From the NCBI GenBank assembly GCA_043228905.1, contig JBHGNT010000003.1, positions 13,454,001 to 13,518,000 of the forward strand: a DNA stretch of 64,000 nt. The letters are read 5' to 3'. Of the stretch, positions 10,458-22,829 are shown piece by piece. The first letter of the stretch is position 1; every line of letters begins with the position of its first letter. The notes under the pieces were generated by a model. It searched no databases. It saw only the letters and a program-made list of their open reading frames with translations, and was not told the DNA's origin. The DNA comes from Azolla caroliniana (lineage: Eukaryota; Polypodiophyta). Position numbers and translations under genes: made by a program.

Positions 10458-13400
10458 TTAGGACGGTATCCGGTTTTCGCTTGTACTCCCCCTCAGGCTT
10501 GGCAAATCAAGGACCGTCAATCCAAGGTCTGACAGGAATTGCCGAAGCTTGTCGGCTCCTAGGGCTTTGGTGAAGATGTCGGTTGTTTGAAGATTCGTAG
10601 TGATATGTTGAAGGTCGACATCGCCAGCTTGAACAAGCTCTCGAATGAAGTGATAGTGCACTTCGATATGCTTCGTGCGTGCATGGAACATCGGGTTCCG
10701 AGCCAGATAAATACTGCTCATGTTGTTGCAGTAAAGGAGAATCGGATCTTTGATGGGAACGCCTAGATCCTTTAATATCCTCTTGAGTCATATGGCTTCA
10801 CATGCAGCCACCGCCGTGCCCCTGTATTCGGCCTCTGTGCTCAAAAGAGCGATGGTTGGTTGCTTCTTGCTACTCCAGGAGATGGCTCCACTTCTGAGGG
10901 AAAAGATGAAACTAGAGGTTGATCGTCAGTCGACTTTGTAGCCTGCCCAGTCGGCATCTGTGTACCCCTCGAGTTGAATTGGCGTGGCCGACTTATAGAG
11001 AATGCCATAGTCCATCGTTCCGCTCACATATCATAGCACTCTCTTAGCACAATCCAAATGGATATCTCGTGGCGTTTGCATGAACTGGCTAAGAAGGCCG
11101 ACCGGATAGCTCAGGTCTGGTCAAGTGATCGTGAGGTAGATAAGACTACCGATCAGTTGTCGATACTGAGTCGGCTCACACTTAGTGGTGCCAGAATTGG
11201 CTTCTAGTTTGAGGTTTCGGTCGAGAGGTGTTGCCACAGACTTGCACTCAGTCATCCCAAACTTGTATAACAATTTGAGAATGTAGTGCCATTGGGAGAT
11301 CATAATCCCGGTTGGTGTCTGAATTACCTCGATGGCAAGGAAGTAGTGGAGCTCTTTCATGTCCGTCATCTCGAATTTGTTGGAAAGGAGGGATTTGACC
11401 TTGTTGATGTCGACTACATGCTCACCTCCAATGACCAGATCATCCACGTACAGGATGATGACGATCGTACTTTCGGAATCACTTCTTACATAGAGAGAAT
11501 TGTCGGCTTTTGAAATTCGGAAGCCGATTCGATGAAGATATTGTGTTATCTTCAAGTGCCAAGCACGTGGTGCTTGCTTAAGGTCGCAGAGAGGCTTCTT
11601 GAGTCGGCAGATGGCTTTCGGATGAATGTTGGATTTGAAGCTAGGTGGTTGTACCATGTACACCTCCTCTTCTAATTCGCCTTGAAGAAAAGCGTTCTTG
11701 ACATCCGTCTGGTGGAGGTGCCACCCTTTCGCTGCTGCAAACACTATGACGGTTCGCAGGGTTGTCATCTTTGCCACCGAGGCAAAGGTCTCTTCATAGT
11801 CGATGCCCTGTGTTTGTGCGTAACCCTTTGCTACGAGTCGAGCTTTGTAGCGGTTGATTGAACCGTCGACATTATACTTCACTTTGTATATCCATCTGCA
11901 GCCAATTGCCTTCTTGTGCGGTGAGTGAGGTACAAGATCCCATGTCTCATTCTTGCTGAGAGCTTGCATCTCCTCGTTCATTGCTTCGACCCATTGCGGA
12001 TCTTTAGTGGCTTCGACAAAGTGACAAAGTTTCTCATTTGCCAATGTGAGTGCTTTCTCAACTCCGGGTGACCTCGTAAGAGACACATCAAAGCCATCAA
12101 ACTCACTATCGAATGGATGAGTCAATTTGTTGCCGTTGAAGTGATTGTCTTCATATTCCGGCATTTTGGCCTTCCCTTTGTCATTTTGGACTTGGCCGAG
12201 ATGTGCTTTGGTTGCTCGGAGGCTCTTGTGGTCCGCTCAATCTGGTTGAGATTAGACTCTCTTCGAGTATTGACCTTAGTTGATCATCATCTTCTGTGTT
12301 GTCGAGGTCATTCGTAGATGGTTCGAGAGGAGTCCGCTCGGGTTTGTACCATGATGTCGATTCGTCAAAGACGATATCCCGACTTAAACGAGTCTTCCGA
12401 GTAGAGGGATTGAAGCACTTGTACCCCTTTTGCTCTAGTGAGTACCCCACGAGGATGCACTTCTCTGATTTTGGGCCCAACTTCTATCGCTTCTCATCAA
12501 GAATGTGTACGTATGCAATGGAGCCGAATATCCTTACATGGGATAGATCCGGCTTCTTCCCATAGTATTTCTCGTGCGGGGTGCCTCATGCACTCCGAAT
12601 GTTGTGCACCGGTTCATGAGGTAGATGGCGGTATTTGCAGCTTTTGGCCAATATGACTTGGGCATATGCTTATCATTTAGCATGGCCCTTACTACTTCGA
12701 GGATGTGCCGATTCTTGCATTCGCCTACACCATTCTGTTGCGGTGTGTGTCGGCAAGTGAATTCTCGCCGAATTCCTTCTTGTCAAAGGTATGCCATGAA
12801 CGCATCGGAGAAATATTTCCTTTCTTCCGTTTGACCAAAGACATCGTACATGACGCCCAGTTGTCTTTTCGACTTCGCTTTTGAATTTTTGGAAGTGTGT
12901 AAAAACTTCGCTCTTCATCCTCATGGGAAAGATCCATGTGTATCTAGAGAAGTCATCGATGAAGGTAACATAGTACCGACATCCTTCGAACGTAGCCGTT
13001 TGTGCTGGTTCCCACACATCCGAGTGGACTACGTTCCTTTCCTTTCCTTCGGGAACGGGTACCAATGTTGCTTGCCGAATTGGCATGCTTCACATAATCC
13101 TTCAATCTCTTTCTCTTTGAAGGTTGGGAGCCCGATGACGACTCCTTTCAATTGCATCGCCTTGAGTTTGTTGAGATTGATATGGCCGATTCTTTTATGC
13201 CATAGCTCTATGTCGGTGTTGGATTTGAGGCCCTTTGCAAACATGGCTGATTTTACCTCGTTCGCTTCGAGGATAAACATTCGGCCTTCCCTTCGACCAC
13301 GAGCAATTAGTCGGCCTTCCTTCTCAATGAAGCAACCTCCTTGGTTGAATAGAACTTGCATCCCTTGCTCTACAATTTGGCCGACTGAGACCAAATTCTT

Positions 13401-14587
13401 CGTTATGGTGGGGACATATAAGACATTTTTTATGCAAGTTTGTTCACCTTCTTTCCCAAATGGGACATTGCCAACATTCCGAATCAGATGAGTGGTGTCG
13501 TCTCCGGTCTCGACATAACCGGGTTGATCCGGCTCTCGAAGGTCTTTGAACCATTCTTGATGGGACGTCATATGGTTCGAAGCACCGGAGTTGACGAACC
13601 ATACATCTTCCAGATTGGAGGCATTAGTCGAAGTAGAGGCCGACATAGAATTTGTTCTATGTCTCATTACAAACATTTCGCCATGATCTTCATAGTTGGA
13701 GTTGGTGGCGTAATTGGTGAGTTGTCAGCTTGTGGAAGCCGACTCACGCTTCTTCTTTTAGCACTCTTCTTCATGGTGGCCAATTTTTCCGCAATAACCG
13801 CATTCGATCGAGGTTTGTTGGCTCAGACCGGAATGGAAGCTCCCCCTTCTTCCAAAGGTTCCTCGATGGCTTCTGTTTTGTTGCCGATATTGGGAGTTGT
13901 CGTAAGTCAGACCTCGTCCGCCTCGTCCTTGGCCGAATCGGCCTCTTGCTCAGTCGCGTCCTCTTCCTCCATTCGAATGCGTGTAGAGCATGTGGCCTTC
14001 CGAGGCATTGCTCCTTGTTCGAACATGGTTTTCTTCAACCAACAACATGGATTGAAGATCGAAGAAAGAGGGAGGATTCTCCCTTGCTAGGACGGCGGTT
14101 CTCATCGCGCCGAACCGTGGTGCAAGGCCGCCGAGGAATATTTGCACCATCTCATCATCCACATTGATGCTTATTGAGCTGAGTGCATCACAAAGCTCCT
14201 TGATCTTCAAGGTGTAGCTTGTCATGGAGATATCCCTTTGTTGGATGTTGTTCAACTCTTGGCGGAGTCAAAGCTTCCTTGTGGTCGTGTTGGCAGCGAA
14301 AATCTTTGTAGATTTTCCCATGCTTCCTTCGGTGTCTCAGCTTCTCGAATGTACCCGAGCATGTGGTCGTGAACACATGTCGCCAAGCAATAAATTACTC
14401 GACTCGCCGCTTGCTCCCATGTTGCATTGTCGGCGTCTTTCCGGTCGGGCCGGTTTTCTTGTGCTCCTTTGATGTAGCTCCAATAGCCTTGACCGACAAG
14501 GTATTGATGCATCTTGTACTCCTAAGATACGAAGTTGTTTCACTCCAACTTCTCACTAGGGAGAGCGCTCCCCATTTGAGTATTCAT
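10458..14587 (-). pseudogene. Copia-2 Gag-Pol polyprotein, frameshifted
   Basis: From ATG at 14587: Gag (QYLVGQGYWS, MSSISINVDD, LLVEENHV) with frame breaks, then protease (NSGASNHMTSH), GAG-pre-integrase (LWHKRIGHINLNKL), integrase (FIDDFSRYTWIFPM), a central linker, RT over 12164-11121 (LYVDDLVIGG) and RNase H ending DIFTKALGADKLRQFL. RT-adjacent domains are the best preserved, with one open 347-codon frame. Stops and frameshifts separate gag, integrase and RNase H, so no functional polyprotein is expected. Closest relative in the window is copia-5. Confidence 0.9.
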
Positions 14588-14730
14588 GGTGTTTGATGTA
14601 GATTTCTTCCTTCTTCTTCCGTCTTGAATACGAGCTATGTAGTCGCACTACGATAACGATAAGCCGGTTCTTCTTGAACATCGGCGTAGAGCTCAACACA
14701 CGCGGATGGACGAGATCAAGCTACCAAACT

Positions 14731-14742
14731 GCTCTGATACCA
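14731..14742 (-). other. Primer-binding site of copia-2 (tRNA-iMet)
   Basis: The minus strand reads TGGTATCAGAGC directly after the 5' LTR, whose sense end is TTCTTTACA. Confidence 0.87.
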
Positions 14743-14800
14743 TGTAAAGAATTGATGGTGATTCTTGTGCAGTGGAATAGATTAGAGATGTGCGTTATGT

Positions 14801-14866
<66 letters not shown>

Positions 14867-14899
14867 AAAGATAGATTAGAGAGACAATAGAATACTCAA
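14743..14899 (-). repeat. 5' LTR of copia-2, inner part (rest at 18216-18454)
   Basis: Plus strand TGTAAAGAATTGATGG... carries a (GT)n(GA)n tract at 14799-14863 and stops at ATACTCAA, where the nested LTR element begins. The LTR resumes after the duplicated CTCAA at 18216 and ends TTCTCAACA at 18454. Relative to the 3' LTR, the outer part lacks about 25 bp. Confidence 0.85.
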
Positions 14900-15244
14900 T
14901 GTTACCCGTAAGAATATATACGGGGAGGCATAAGGGTATGTGTAATGATGTGGTTGATGTGTATGTGTAAAGTAAATGAGTATGTGAGGATGAGTATGTG
15001 TGAGCACATGCACAATTATGTGCATGTGACAAGAATGTAATGGTCTTCTTTTTGTAACGGTCATATTATTAACCGTTACACTATGTACTATATAAACCCC
15101 TAATGGGGCATGTAATGGAATATACATTTTTCCCCTCTCACATTGTGTCATTTTAAATTTGTCTCTCTCTATCTCTCTCACTTTCATAACCCCCTTGGGA
15201 GGGGGGTGAAGCCATTCTAGGCTTCAACCCCCACCCCAACAACA
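14900..15244 (+). repeat. Left LTR of the 14.9-18.2 kb element
   Basis: 345 bp. Contains a TATA box (ACTATATAAACCCC near 15090) followed by CT-rich leader sequence. It differs from the right LTR by roughly ten substitutions or small indels. Confidence 0.88.
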
Positions 15245-15431
15245 CTTTTGGCACGCTTGGTGGGACCGACCTCCCTTGAGAAGAAGTCACGTCTCCCTCC
15301 CTTGCTCTCCCTCCCTTGCTCTCCCTCTCTATCACTAATCTCTCTCTGCGCGTTTGTGAATGTGTGTGTGTGTCTCTATCTCTCCTTAATTCTCATCTGC
15401 CTTGTTTTACTATTTGCGGGTATCTACAGTC

Positions 15432-15558
15432 ATGGGGAAGGAGAAGATACATATCAACATTGTTGCTTTTGGCCATGGCTAACTCGTGGAAGTCCACAAC
15501 TAGCCATTTCACTTACAAGCTTGGGAACAATGACAAGCATGTTATTGAAAGTTTCACA
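15432..15558 (+). pseudogene. Captured eEF1A 5' fragment
   Basis: ATG at 15432 opens with MGKEKIHINIV, the invariant eEF1A N-terminus. After a one-base frameshift it continues KSTTSHFTYKLG and NDKHVIESF, matching the eEF1A P-loop region (GKSTTTGHLIYKLG) and the segment after it. Upstream TTTGCGGGTATCTACAG resembles the 3' splice site of the 5'-UTR intron that plant eEF1A genes carry just before the ATG, which implies capture from genomic DNA. The frame is disabled (frameshift, altered P-loop). Family match is from memory. Confidence 0.75.
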
Positions 15559-17060
15559 ACTTGTACTCTCCCAACCATTTCTACATCTATGGCGGTGGAA
15601 AGAGCCAAATCCGAGCAGAGAAGCAACTGCAGCAACATACCACTTTCCTGTCAGAATTGGTTTGAGAAGAGTTCCCTTCCTCTATTAGCTCTAAGCATAG
15701 GGAAGATAGGGACGCAAACTGCAGAAGTAGAAGAGGAAACTGAGGAAGAAGAAGAAACAAACGGGGAAGAAGAAGTAGAAGGGTACATAGGCGATGACAT
15801 GGCTACGACGGAGCTTTCTTTGGACATATGGCTAGGGTTCTTGAACCGCCTCTACTTCAAAATCTTTGAACCTTTACAAAAACCTTCAGATATGGCGGTC
15901 CCTCCTGTGCAGGCCAACACATTTACAACTTCCATGGCGACTTGCTTCCCATCCCCTATCATTCTCTTGGCTATCGCAAAGAAAGTCACGATGCTTAAAC
16001 TATCCACACAACCCATGCTCCTCACCACCATCACCATAGCTCGCTTAAGCTTCGTCCCTTCCATGCTTTTGCTCACAGCCCGCACAATGACCAAGTCCAT
16101 TGCTAAAGCTCACCATCGTCTAACAGGCCAGAATCATATCCTCGTCGTCCCTGCAGTATTTTGGCGATTTGTTTCTCTTCATCTCTCGTTCCTACGCCTC
16201 TGACATGGATCAAGATCGCTAGAGAGCTCGCTCTCCTCTACCACAGTCGTGATTTTCTTTGTTGGCTTCCTTCCACTTCCATCTCCACCTTTTCCATCTC
16301 GTGCTCTCTTCAATGGTAACAGTGATGAACTTGCTTGCTGGTCCGCCATCGCTACTGCAAAATGGTGATCTAGTGAACCTTCGAGAAACTCTTCATCGTC
16401 ATCAAATCTCCCTCCTTCTCTTTCTTCTGCTTTTATCTGCTTTTCTGTCTCCTGTGCAGCCTGAAAACAAGAGATGGATTCATCTAACCTTCTCAAGTCA
16501 AGTTTAAATGAATATCGATGAGGACTCTGTTCATCATGCACTCTAATCAAAGAGGGAAGGTCGTCATAGCCATGACCATTTGTATTGCATGTTTTCATCG
16601 ATAGTCAAGGATCTTAAAGGCTGCCTTATCTGTCTTTCTTGGATATGAGAATATGGAAGATGAAGATGAGGATGAATCTAGTGATGAGGAGGATGAAGAT
16701 CACAAACCATGTGTTGCGCTCCGTAGAGAAGTTGTTTTCTCGACTACACACATGCAATGAAAAGTTTGAGGTGAAACTAATGATGAGGAAGATATATTCT
16801 AAGAAGTTATATGTGTGTTCACTTCTTCACTTTGAGGCCTAAGCAATAGCGAGATATAGGGCCTGATATCCATCGCGGAGATATGAATTGTTGTCCATGG
16901 AGAGCAGCGCAATCATGGTGGCACGCCAATCTCCTGCCCTTACTCCAACACCACGAAATGCTACTACAATCTGCCAAACCCCAGTGAGAGAGACGGCCGA
17001 GGAATGAAGATCAATCAATTTCTGATGATCATTATTGGTATCCATCAAATGAAAGGACCA
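15559..17060 (+). other. Interior of non-autonomous LTR element: gene-like fragments of unknown origin
   Basis: Open stretches occur on both strands. On plus, 15560-16200 runs open with an acidic block (AEVEEETEEEEETNG). On minus, 16598-16179 encodes 139 codons with a basic/acidic patchwork, and 17060-16840 encodes a short frame. None is recognised. The composition changes from piece to piece, as expected for several unrelated captured segments. I assign no function. Confidence 0.35.
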
Positions 17061-17062
17061 CA

Positions 17063-17600
17063 ACTGACGCTGTCGCCGCTGCTACCATTGCCGCCGCCGC
17101 CGCTGCCATCGCTGCCACAATCATTGCCACCTCCATGAGTGCCGCCGCTGCAATCAATGTCGCCGCCGCCATCGTTGCCGTTGCCGCCGCGCCGTTGCCA
17201 CTATCGTTGCCGCCGCCGTCGCTAGAAGTGAAAAGCGAGAATATAAATGGAAGCAAGAAGAGAGGGGCATTCAAAAAATATGAGGGTAGATCGCAAAATT
17301 TCAAAAAATTGAGGGCAAAGAAGAAAATTTCAAGAACTCGAGGGCACGCACTTGAATTTCAAAAATTCAAGGGTAGAAGACAAATTTTCAAAAGCTTAAG
17401 GGCAGAGAAGATGAAATTTCAAAAGCTTAAGGGCATGAGATGAAATTTCAAAAGCTCAAGGGCATGACATGAGATTTCAAAATTTGGAGGGTAGAATGCA
17501 GAATTTCGAAAACACAAGGGCCGAAAATAAAATTTCAAAAAATTTGAGGGTAAAAATTTTAAAGACCAAAGGGTAAAAAATACAAAACTCACTTCACATG
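17063..17600. repeat. GCC-rich repeat followed by ATTTCAAAA/GAGGGC interspersed repeat
   Basis: 17063-17225 is a trinucleotide-type CCGCCGCTGCCATTG repeat. From about 17260 to 17580 a unit of roughly 30-40 bp recurs, built of (A)ATTTCAAAA followed by a variable GAGGGCA/AAGGGCA end. The same module recurs at 46618-46730. Confidence 0.7.
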
Positions 17601-17870
17601 ATGAAAGAAAAAATACACAAATGCACAACACGATTTCACGACCCATGCCACATCGAACTAGCCAATTGGTGTATGATCCAATCACGACTTGTGCTGACTG
17701 AACGAGAAGGTTCAAGTCAAGCTAAGCTCCGATCGAAGTTATCGATCGTAGAGCAGTGATCCAGTCGAGGGATTTCTGACCGTTGAGACGACCGATGCAG
17801 TTCCGGTCGAGAAGAGTTGCCATGGCGAGTGGGTTCACCGTGCAATGCACTGTCCCACAGGCGTGCCATG

Positions 17871-18215
17871 TGTTACCCGTAAGAATATATGGGGAGGCAT
17901 AAGGGTATGTGTAATGATGTGGTTGATGTGTATGTGTAAAGTAAATGAGTATGTGAGGATGAGTATGTGTGAGCACATGCACAATTATGTTCATGTGACA
18001 AGAATGTAACGGTCTTCTTTTTGTAACGGTCATATTATTAACCGTTACACTATGTACTATATAAACCCCTAATCGGGCATGTAATGGAATATACATTTTT
18101 CCCCTCTCACATTGTGTCATTTTAAATTTGTCTCTCTCTATAGCTCTCTCACTTTCGTAACCCCCTTGGGAGGGGGGCGAAGCCATTCTAGGCTTCACTC
18201 CCCACCCCAACAACA
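17871..18215 (+). repeat. Right LTR of the 14.9-18.2 kb element
   Basis: 345 bp, starts TGTTACCCGTAAG, ends CCCCAACAACA, followed by TSD CTCAA. Confidence 0.88.
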
Positions 18216-18459
18216 CTCAAGAAGATGTATATTACAAAGGAGATTAATCGACCTAATTACAAAGTAGGAGGAGAATGCTTTATATAGTCACTCTCTCTCT
18301 TCATTAACTACTGAAGCTCATGGGTCATGGGGAACGTGAAAACTCATTAGTTATGTGTCATAGGATATGATTCTATGACACATAGTTAATGTGTAGATAA
18401 GAGTGGTGACTTTTGACCTTTGAGTGCACACTCTCAAGGGTTTGATTCTCAACATCAAC

Positions 18460-18998
18460 AAACGGAAGAAGACACCCAAAGAATGAAGAGGCAATGGGTC
18501 GAGGAACAACAATCGCCGTCACACAGTGAAGTATTGGGATTACTAGAATTGCCACCGGCATCACATGAATTGGCAGTGATTCTACAGTTTGGCACATCTT
18601 ACGAACTTGTTGAATGGCTTGCCCAACGATTACAGTATGTGTCTGACATGCTCGCCCAAGAATACAAGGATCAAATTATGATTCAAAAGGCCGTGATTGG
18701 CATAGTTGTGCCCAAGGAACAATCAGAGTTAAATTGAATCAGTCGACAAAGAAATGCCAGGTCTAGGGGAGAGGAAATTTAGATGCCGCCATTGAACACG
18801 ACGCCGGTAGAAGTCCATGAGGAATATGCATGAACAAACAAGGCCGCAAAAGACATGGCGGAGGCATGCCAAAAAGCCACAACAGCACTTGATCGATTAA
18901 ATGATCAATACTCTAGTGCTAAAGAGGACAACACCAAACTGTGGGAAAGGCTCCGACAAGCGGAGGAAAAAGTAAAGGAGGCCGACGACCATATGCAA
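18460..18998 (+). pseudogene. Element X, coiled-coil coding remnant
   Basis: The frame from 18460 runs QTEEDTQRMKRQWVEE... to a stop near 18737. After a noisier stretch, a second frame (DQYSSAKEDNTKLWERL, RQAEEKVKEADDHMQ) continues to the gypsy-1 TSD (TGCAA, 18994-18998). Taking out the whole 18999-43958 insertion plus one TSD joins ...ADDHMQ to HCDFVGIPH at 43964 in frame. The heptad-like E/K-rich sequence suggests a coiled coil. Confidence 0.55.
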
Positions 18999-19453
18999 TA
19001 TTAGAGATCTAGGTACTAAAGTAAGCGTAAGATAAGGATAAAGTAATGATAGATAGAAAGGAGAAAGAGAAAGAAGGGTGCCGATCCACCCGACCACCCC
19101 CGAGCGAAGGGATCGAGACGGACACGAGCCTCGATCGGCGTACTATACCACCGCCGTGGCATCGAGTCGTACCTGGTGCTGGCGCGCTCGCTACAAGAGT
19201 TGACCCACCACAAGAGCAGAGTCTCGATGTAGTCAAAAGATTCTCAAATGAGGGTAGTTAGGCCTCTTATTTATAGCGATACCCAAGGCCCCCAGGCAAG
19301 TTCACACTTGACCTAATGGGTTGTCTCAATCTCGAGGATTAAAAGTAATCCTCCCCTTCTTTACACTCTCGTTTAACCCTCACACTTATCCACGTGTATA
19401 GAATACTACGGTAAATTCTTACCACGGGATATTAAATGGTCATGCCCGTAACA
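18999..19453 (-). repeat. 3' LTR of gypsy-1
   Basis: 455 bp, plus-strand TATTAGAGATCTAGG...CCCGTAACA. A TATA-like TTATTTATAGCG is at 19268 (plus), i.e. CTATAAATAA on the sense strand. Confidence 0.9.
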
Positions 19454-22317
19454 TACTCCCCTTCTTTAAAACATTGCACTCTTGCAATGGAAAGTTAGGG
19501 AAGTTTGTTCTTAGAGTATTCTCGCGTTCCCATGTGGCATCTTTGATAGATTTGTCCATCCATTTAATTTTAAATTCTCGGATTTCTTTAGTACGTAATT
19601 TTTTTGTTTTAACATCGAGAATTCTTTCTGGTACATGTGGTTTAGAAGATAATTCTTTAGAAGTAACCAGAGTTTCAGTTGTAACTTTATTGTCGCCAAA
19701 ACCTAGAAGTTCTTTTAGACGACTCACATGAAAGACTGGATGAATTCCCACACCATCAGGAAGAGCGAGACGATAGGCTGATGACCCAATGCGTTTGAGG
19801 ACTGTAAAAGGTCCACAAAACCGTGGGGCTAACTTAGCGCACTTACCCGTAGACAGTGTCTTAGAATTGTGAGGTACACGTAAAAATACCTTCTGTCCAA
19901 GGTTGAATACACGAGGTTGCCTATGATGGTCCGCATAAAAACGCGCTGTATCTTGAGCTGTTTTAATATTATCTCATGCAATATGCAACATATCTTGCAT
20001 ATCCTGAAGAAAGTTTTGCGTACTTCACAACTCAGCATGATGTATATTAACATCAATCGGGGCTCGTGGCTGAAAACCATACATCAACATAAAAGGACTA
20101 TATCCCGTCAACATATGCTTGGAGCTGTTATAAGCAAACTCCAAAATTGGGAGATAACGTTCCCATTTTGTTGGTTTTGCACCAACGTATGCTCGAAGCA
20201 TGTCCTCAATAATTTGATTGACTCGTTCTGTTTGTCCATCGGATTGAGGATGATCCGTGGAGCTCATGCTCAACGTAGTTTCTAACTTCTTAAAGACTTG
20301 CGTCCAGAAGTCACTAGTAAACTTTGGATCTCGATCACTCACGATATCCATCGGTAATCCATAAAAACGAAATAATTTGTCAACGAATTGGTAAGCCAAT
20401 TCAGGAGCTGTTACCGTGGTTTTAGTAGCAATAAATCTGGCCATTTTAGTTAGTCGATCAACGACAACCCAGATGGCATCATGACCTTTTTGGGTGCGAG
20501 GAAGGCTAACAATAAAATCCATGGATATACTTTCCCACTTATTATTGGGAATGTCCAAGGGATGTAAAAGTCCTGCGGCTTTAACTCGCTCGGCGTTGTT
20601 AACCTGACACTGGTGACATTTAGTCACATAGCTATGTATGTCAAGACGCATCTTAGGCCAATAAAATTGAGTGGAGATGAGAACGAGTGTACGATGTATT
20701 CCAGGGTGCCTTGCTGAGGGTGCATCATGGCATTAAAAAAGAATCCTCTTTTTGACCTCGGGTAAATCTGGAACACAAACCTTCCCATTACGGTAGAGCA
20801 AACCGTTAGCAATGTGGAAGTATTCCTTCGAGGATGTGGTGGTGTCTGTTCCAGACTCAACTCTTGCCCTAGTATTTTGCAAAATAACTGTCATCAGGAT
20901 ACTTTCCTCGAAGGTGATCATAAAGATCTGATGTCACGGATGCGACTTAGTGCATCAACGACAGTGTTCATGGAACCTTTACGATATCGTATGGAGAAAT
21001 CAAAGTCCTGGATGAGATCAGCCCATCGTGCCTTACGACCTTTTAGGTCTTGTTGGTCACAAAAATATTTCAAGGACTCGTGGTCTGTAGTTACCACAAA
21101 GCGATTTCCATAAAGATAATGGCGCCATGTTTTGAGCGCATGTATAACTGCAAATAATTCCTTTTCTTGAACGGTATACCGACATTGAGCAGAATCAAGT
21201 TTCTTACTCTCGAATGCTATTGGTTTACCATCTTGATACAAGACAACACCTATAGCATAATCGCTTGCATCGGTTTCAACCTCAAAAGGTTTTGAAGGAT
21301 CAGGTAAAAGAAGTGAAGGAGCCTTGCAAACCAGGTCCTTGAGTTCCTCAAAGGCGAGGTCTAGTGTAGCATTCCACACAATAGGTTTTGTAGACTTACG
21401 CGTTTGACCTTTTAAAAGATCAGTAAACGGCGTCGTCAATTGGGAGTAATTACGAAGAGACTTTCGCAAAAACCCGACAAAACCAAGGAATGATCGAACT
21501 TCTCGAATATTCCGAAGAGTGGGCCAAAGCTTGATTTTCTCAATGTGAGAAGGATCAATTTCAACTCCTCGTTCGGTTATGAGATGTCCTAGATAAGTAA
21601 TTGATTTCTTGAAGAACTCACATTTTGAGATCTTCGCATAAAACTGTTTGTCACGCAATGTTTGTAAAACAAAGCGGACATGTCTAGCATGTTCTTTTAA
21701 TGTACGGCTATAAACTAAAATATCATCCAAGAAAATAATGACAAATTTTCCAAGTTGTTCTCGGAAAATGTCATTCATTTCTTGTTGAAAAGTAGTCGGA
21801 GCATTGGTCAAACCAAAAGGCATAACCAAAAACTCGTAATGGCCATAGCGCGTACGAAATGCCGTTTTAGTAACATCGTCCTCACTTATTCGTATTTGAT
21901 GGTAGCTAGTACGGAGATCAAGTTTCGTAAAATACCGAGCTCCCTGGAGACGGTTAATTAGATCGTCAGCCCGAGGCAATGGGTACAAATTCCCTATCGT
22001 CACTTTATTCAAGCGTCGGTAATTAATACACATACGCCATGTGCCCTCTTTCTTTTTTACCAAGAGAACTGGTGCACCCCATGGAGATTTACTATAATGT
22101 ATATAACCCATTCGTAAATAGTCCTTGAGTTGCTTAGATACCTCATCTTCTTCGGATCGACTTAAGCGATACGGAGGTATACTTATTGGTGTAACACCAG
22201 GCACAATATCTATACGATGGTCTATATTACGTTTAGGAGGTAACCCATCAGGTAGTTCACTTGGAAAAACATCATGAAAATCATTTAAGATTTCATCAAG
22301 TTGTTGTTCAAAATATG
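19440..22317 (-). pseudogene. Gypsy-1 RT-RNase H-integrase-chromodomain, broken
   Basis: Nearly the same protein as 3-3017. RT and RNase H are open from about 22317 to 20918 ([28 protein letters not shown]). A 29-bp deletion relative to the left copy then shifts the frame just after the RNase H end (DALSRIR). Integrase ([26 protein letters not shown]) is open at 20651-20025, and the chromodomain part at 19751-19440. Additional shifts lie between these blocks. Confidence 0.9.
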
Positions 22318-22797
22318 TTAATTAAACCGAGACATTATCGATATTATTATAGAACAAGACAACTCAGATATTGATGGACATGAGGAAACAATCGAGAGGG
22401 ATTGTTTTTTTACACATTGAATAAAATGAGTACAGTCGTTCAGTAAAAATGTAATTGAATGATGAACCCAATCAATAGATAAAGAAGAGTTTTTATTATA
22501 AAACCAGGGATAACCCAGTATTACATCGGTGGTACAAAGATTCATTACATGGAAGTCTACTTCCTCTATATAAGTATCAATAGAAATTCCTAATGAATGA
22601 ATCGCCCCATTGATGTATTGTACTCTTCCATCAGCCAAGTGCACCGTGTAGGTGTGATCACTTACGGTGGGTTGGATTCCCCATATTTGAACCAAACGAT
22701 CATTCACAAAATTGTGTGAGCTTCCCGAATCAAATAAAAAGTGTACGGGAGATCCATTGATATACCCGTTTGCACGTAGTAAATCATTGGGACCCAA
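22318..22797 (-). pseudogene. Gypsy-1 protease
   Basis: Retropepsin-type aspartic protease: the active-site box reads FLFDSGSSHNFV, with the flap-side hydrophobic Gly motif VILGYPW further on. It normally cleaves Gag-Pol. In this copy it is separated from gag and RT by frame changes. Confidence 0.75.
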
Positions 22798-22829
22798 TAC
22801 ATAGTGAGGGAAAGAACATTGACAATTAC

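Larger units (their letters stand above)
14900..18215 (+). mobile_element. Non-autonomous LTR retrotransposon (LARD-like) with captured gene pieces
   Basis: Two 345-bp direct repeats (14900-15244 and 17871-18215) begin TGTTACCCGTAAG and end CCCCAACAACA. A 5-bp TSD, CTCAA, flanks the element (14895-14899 and 18216-18220). The 2.6-kb interior encodes no gag, RT or integrase. It carries an eEF1A fragment, several other gene-like pieces, a GCC-rich repeat and an ATTTCAAAA-type repeat. After the left LTR comes TTTTGGCACGCTTGG, presumably the PBS region; the tRNA is not assigned. I see no clear polypurine tract. Mobility would require proteins from another element. Confidence 0.85.
9972..18454 (-). 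mobile_element. Copia-2, Ty1/copia element with nested insertion
   Basis: Minus-strand element with a 3' LTR (9972-10358), PPT (minus CTTGAGGGGGCG), degenerate polyprotein (14587-10458), iMet PBS (14742-14731) and a 5' LTR split by the element at 14900-18215. A 5-bp TSD, TCAAC, flanks it (9967-9971 and 18455-18459). The outer base pair of the 3' LTR reads TA instead of TG. The LTRs differ by indels, so it is older than copia-3. Confidence 0.88.

Noticed and set aside
14721-15187. Ser/His/Thr-rich minus-strand frames
   Set aside because: They read the (GT)n(GA)n microsatellite and LTR sequence.
17032-17443. Ala-rich open frames on both strands
   Set aside because: Consequence of the GCC-type repeat.
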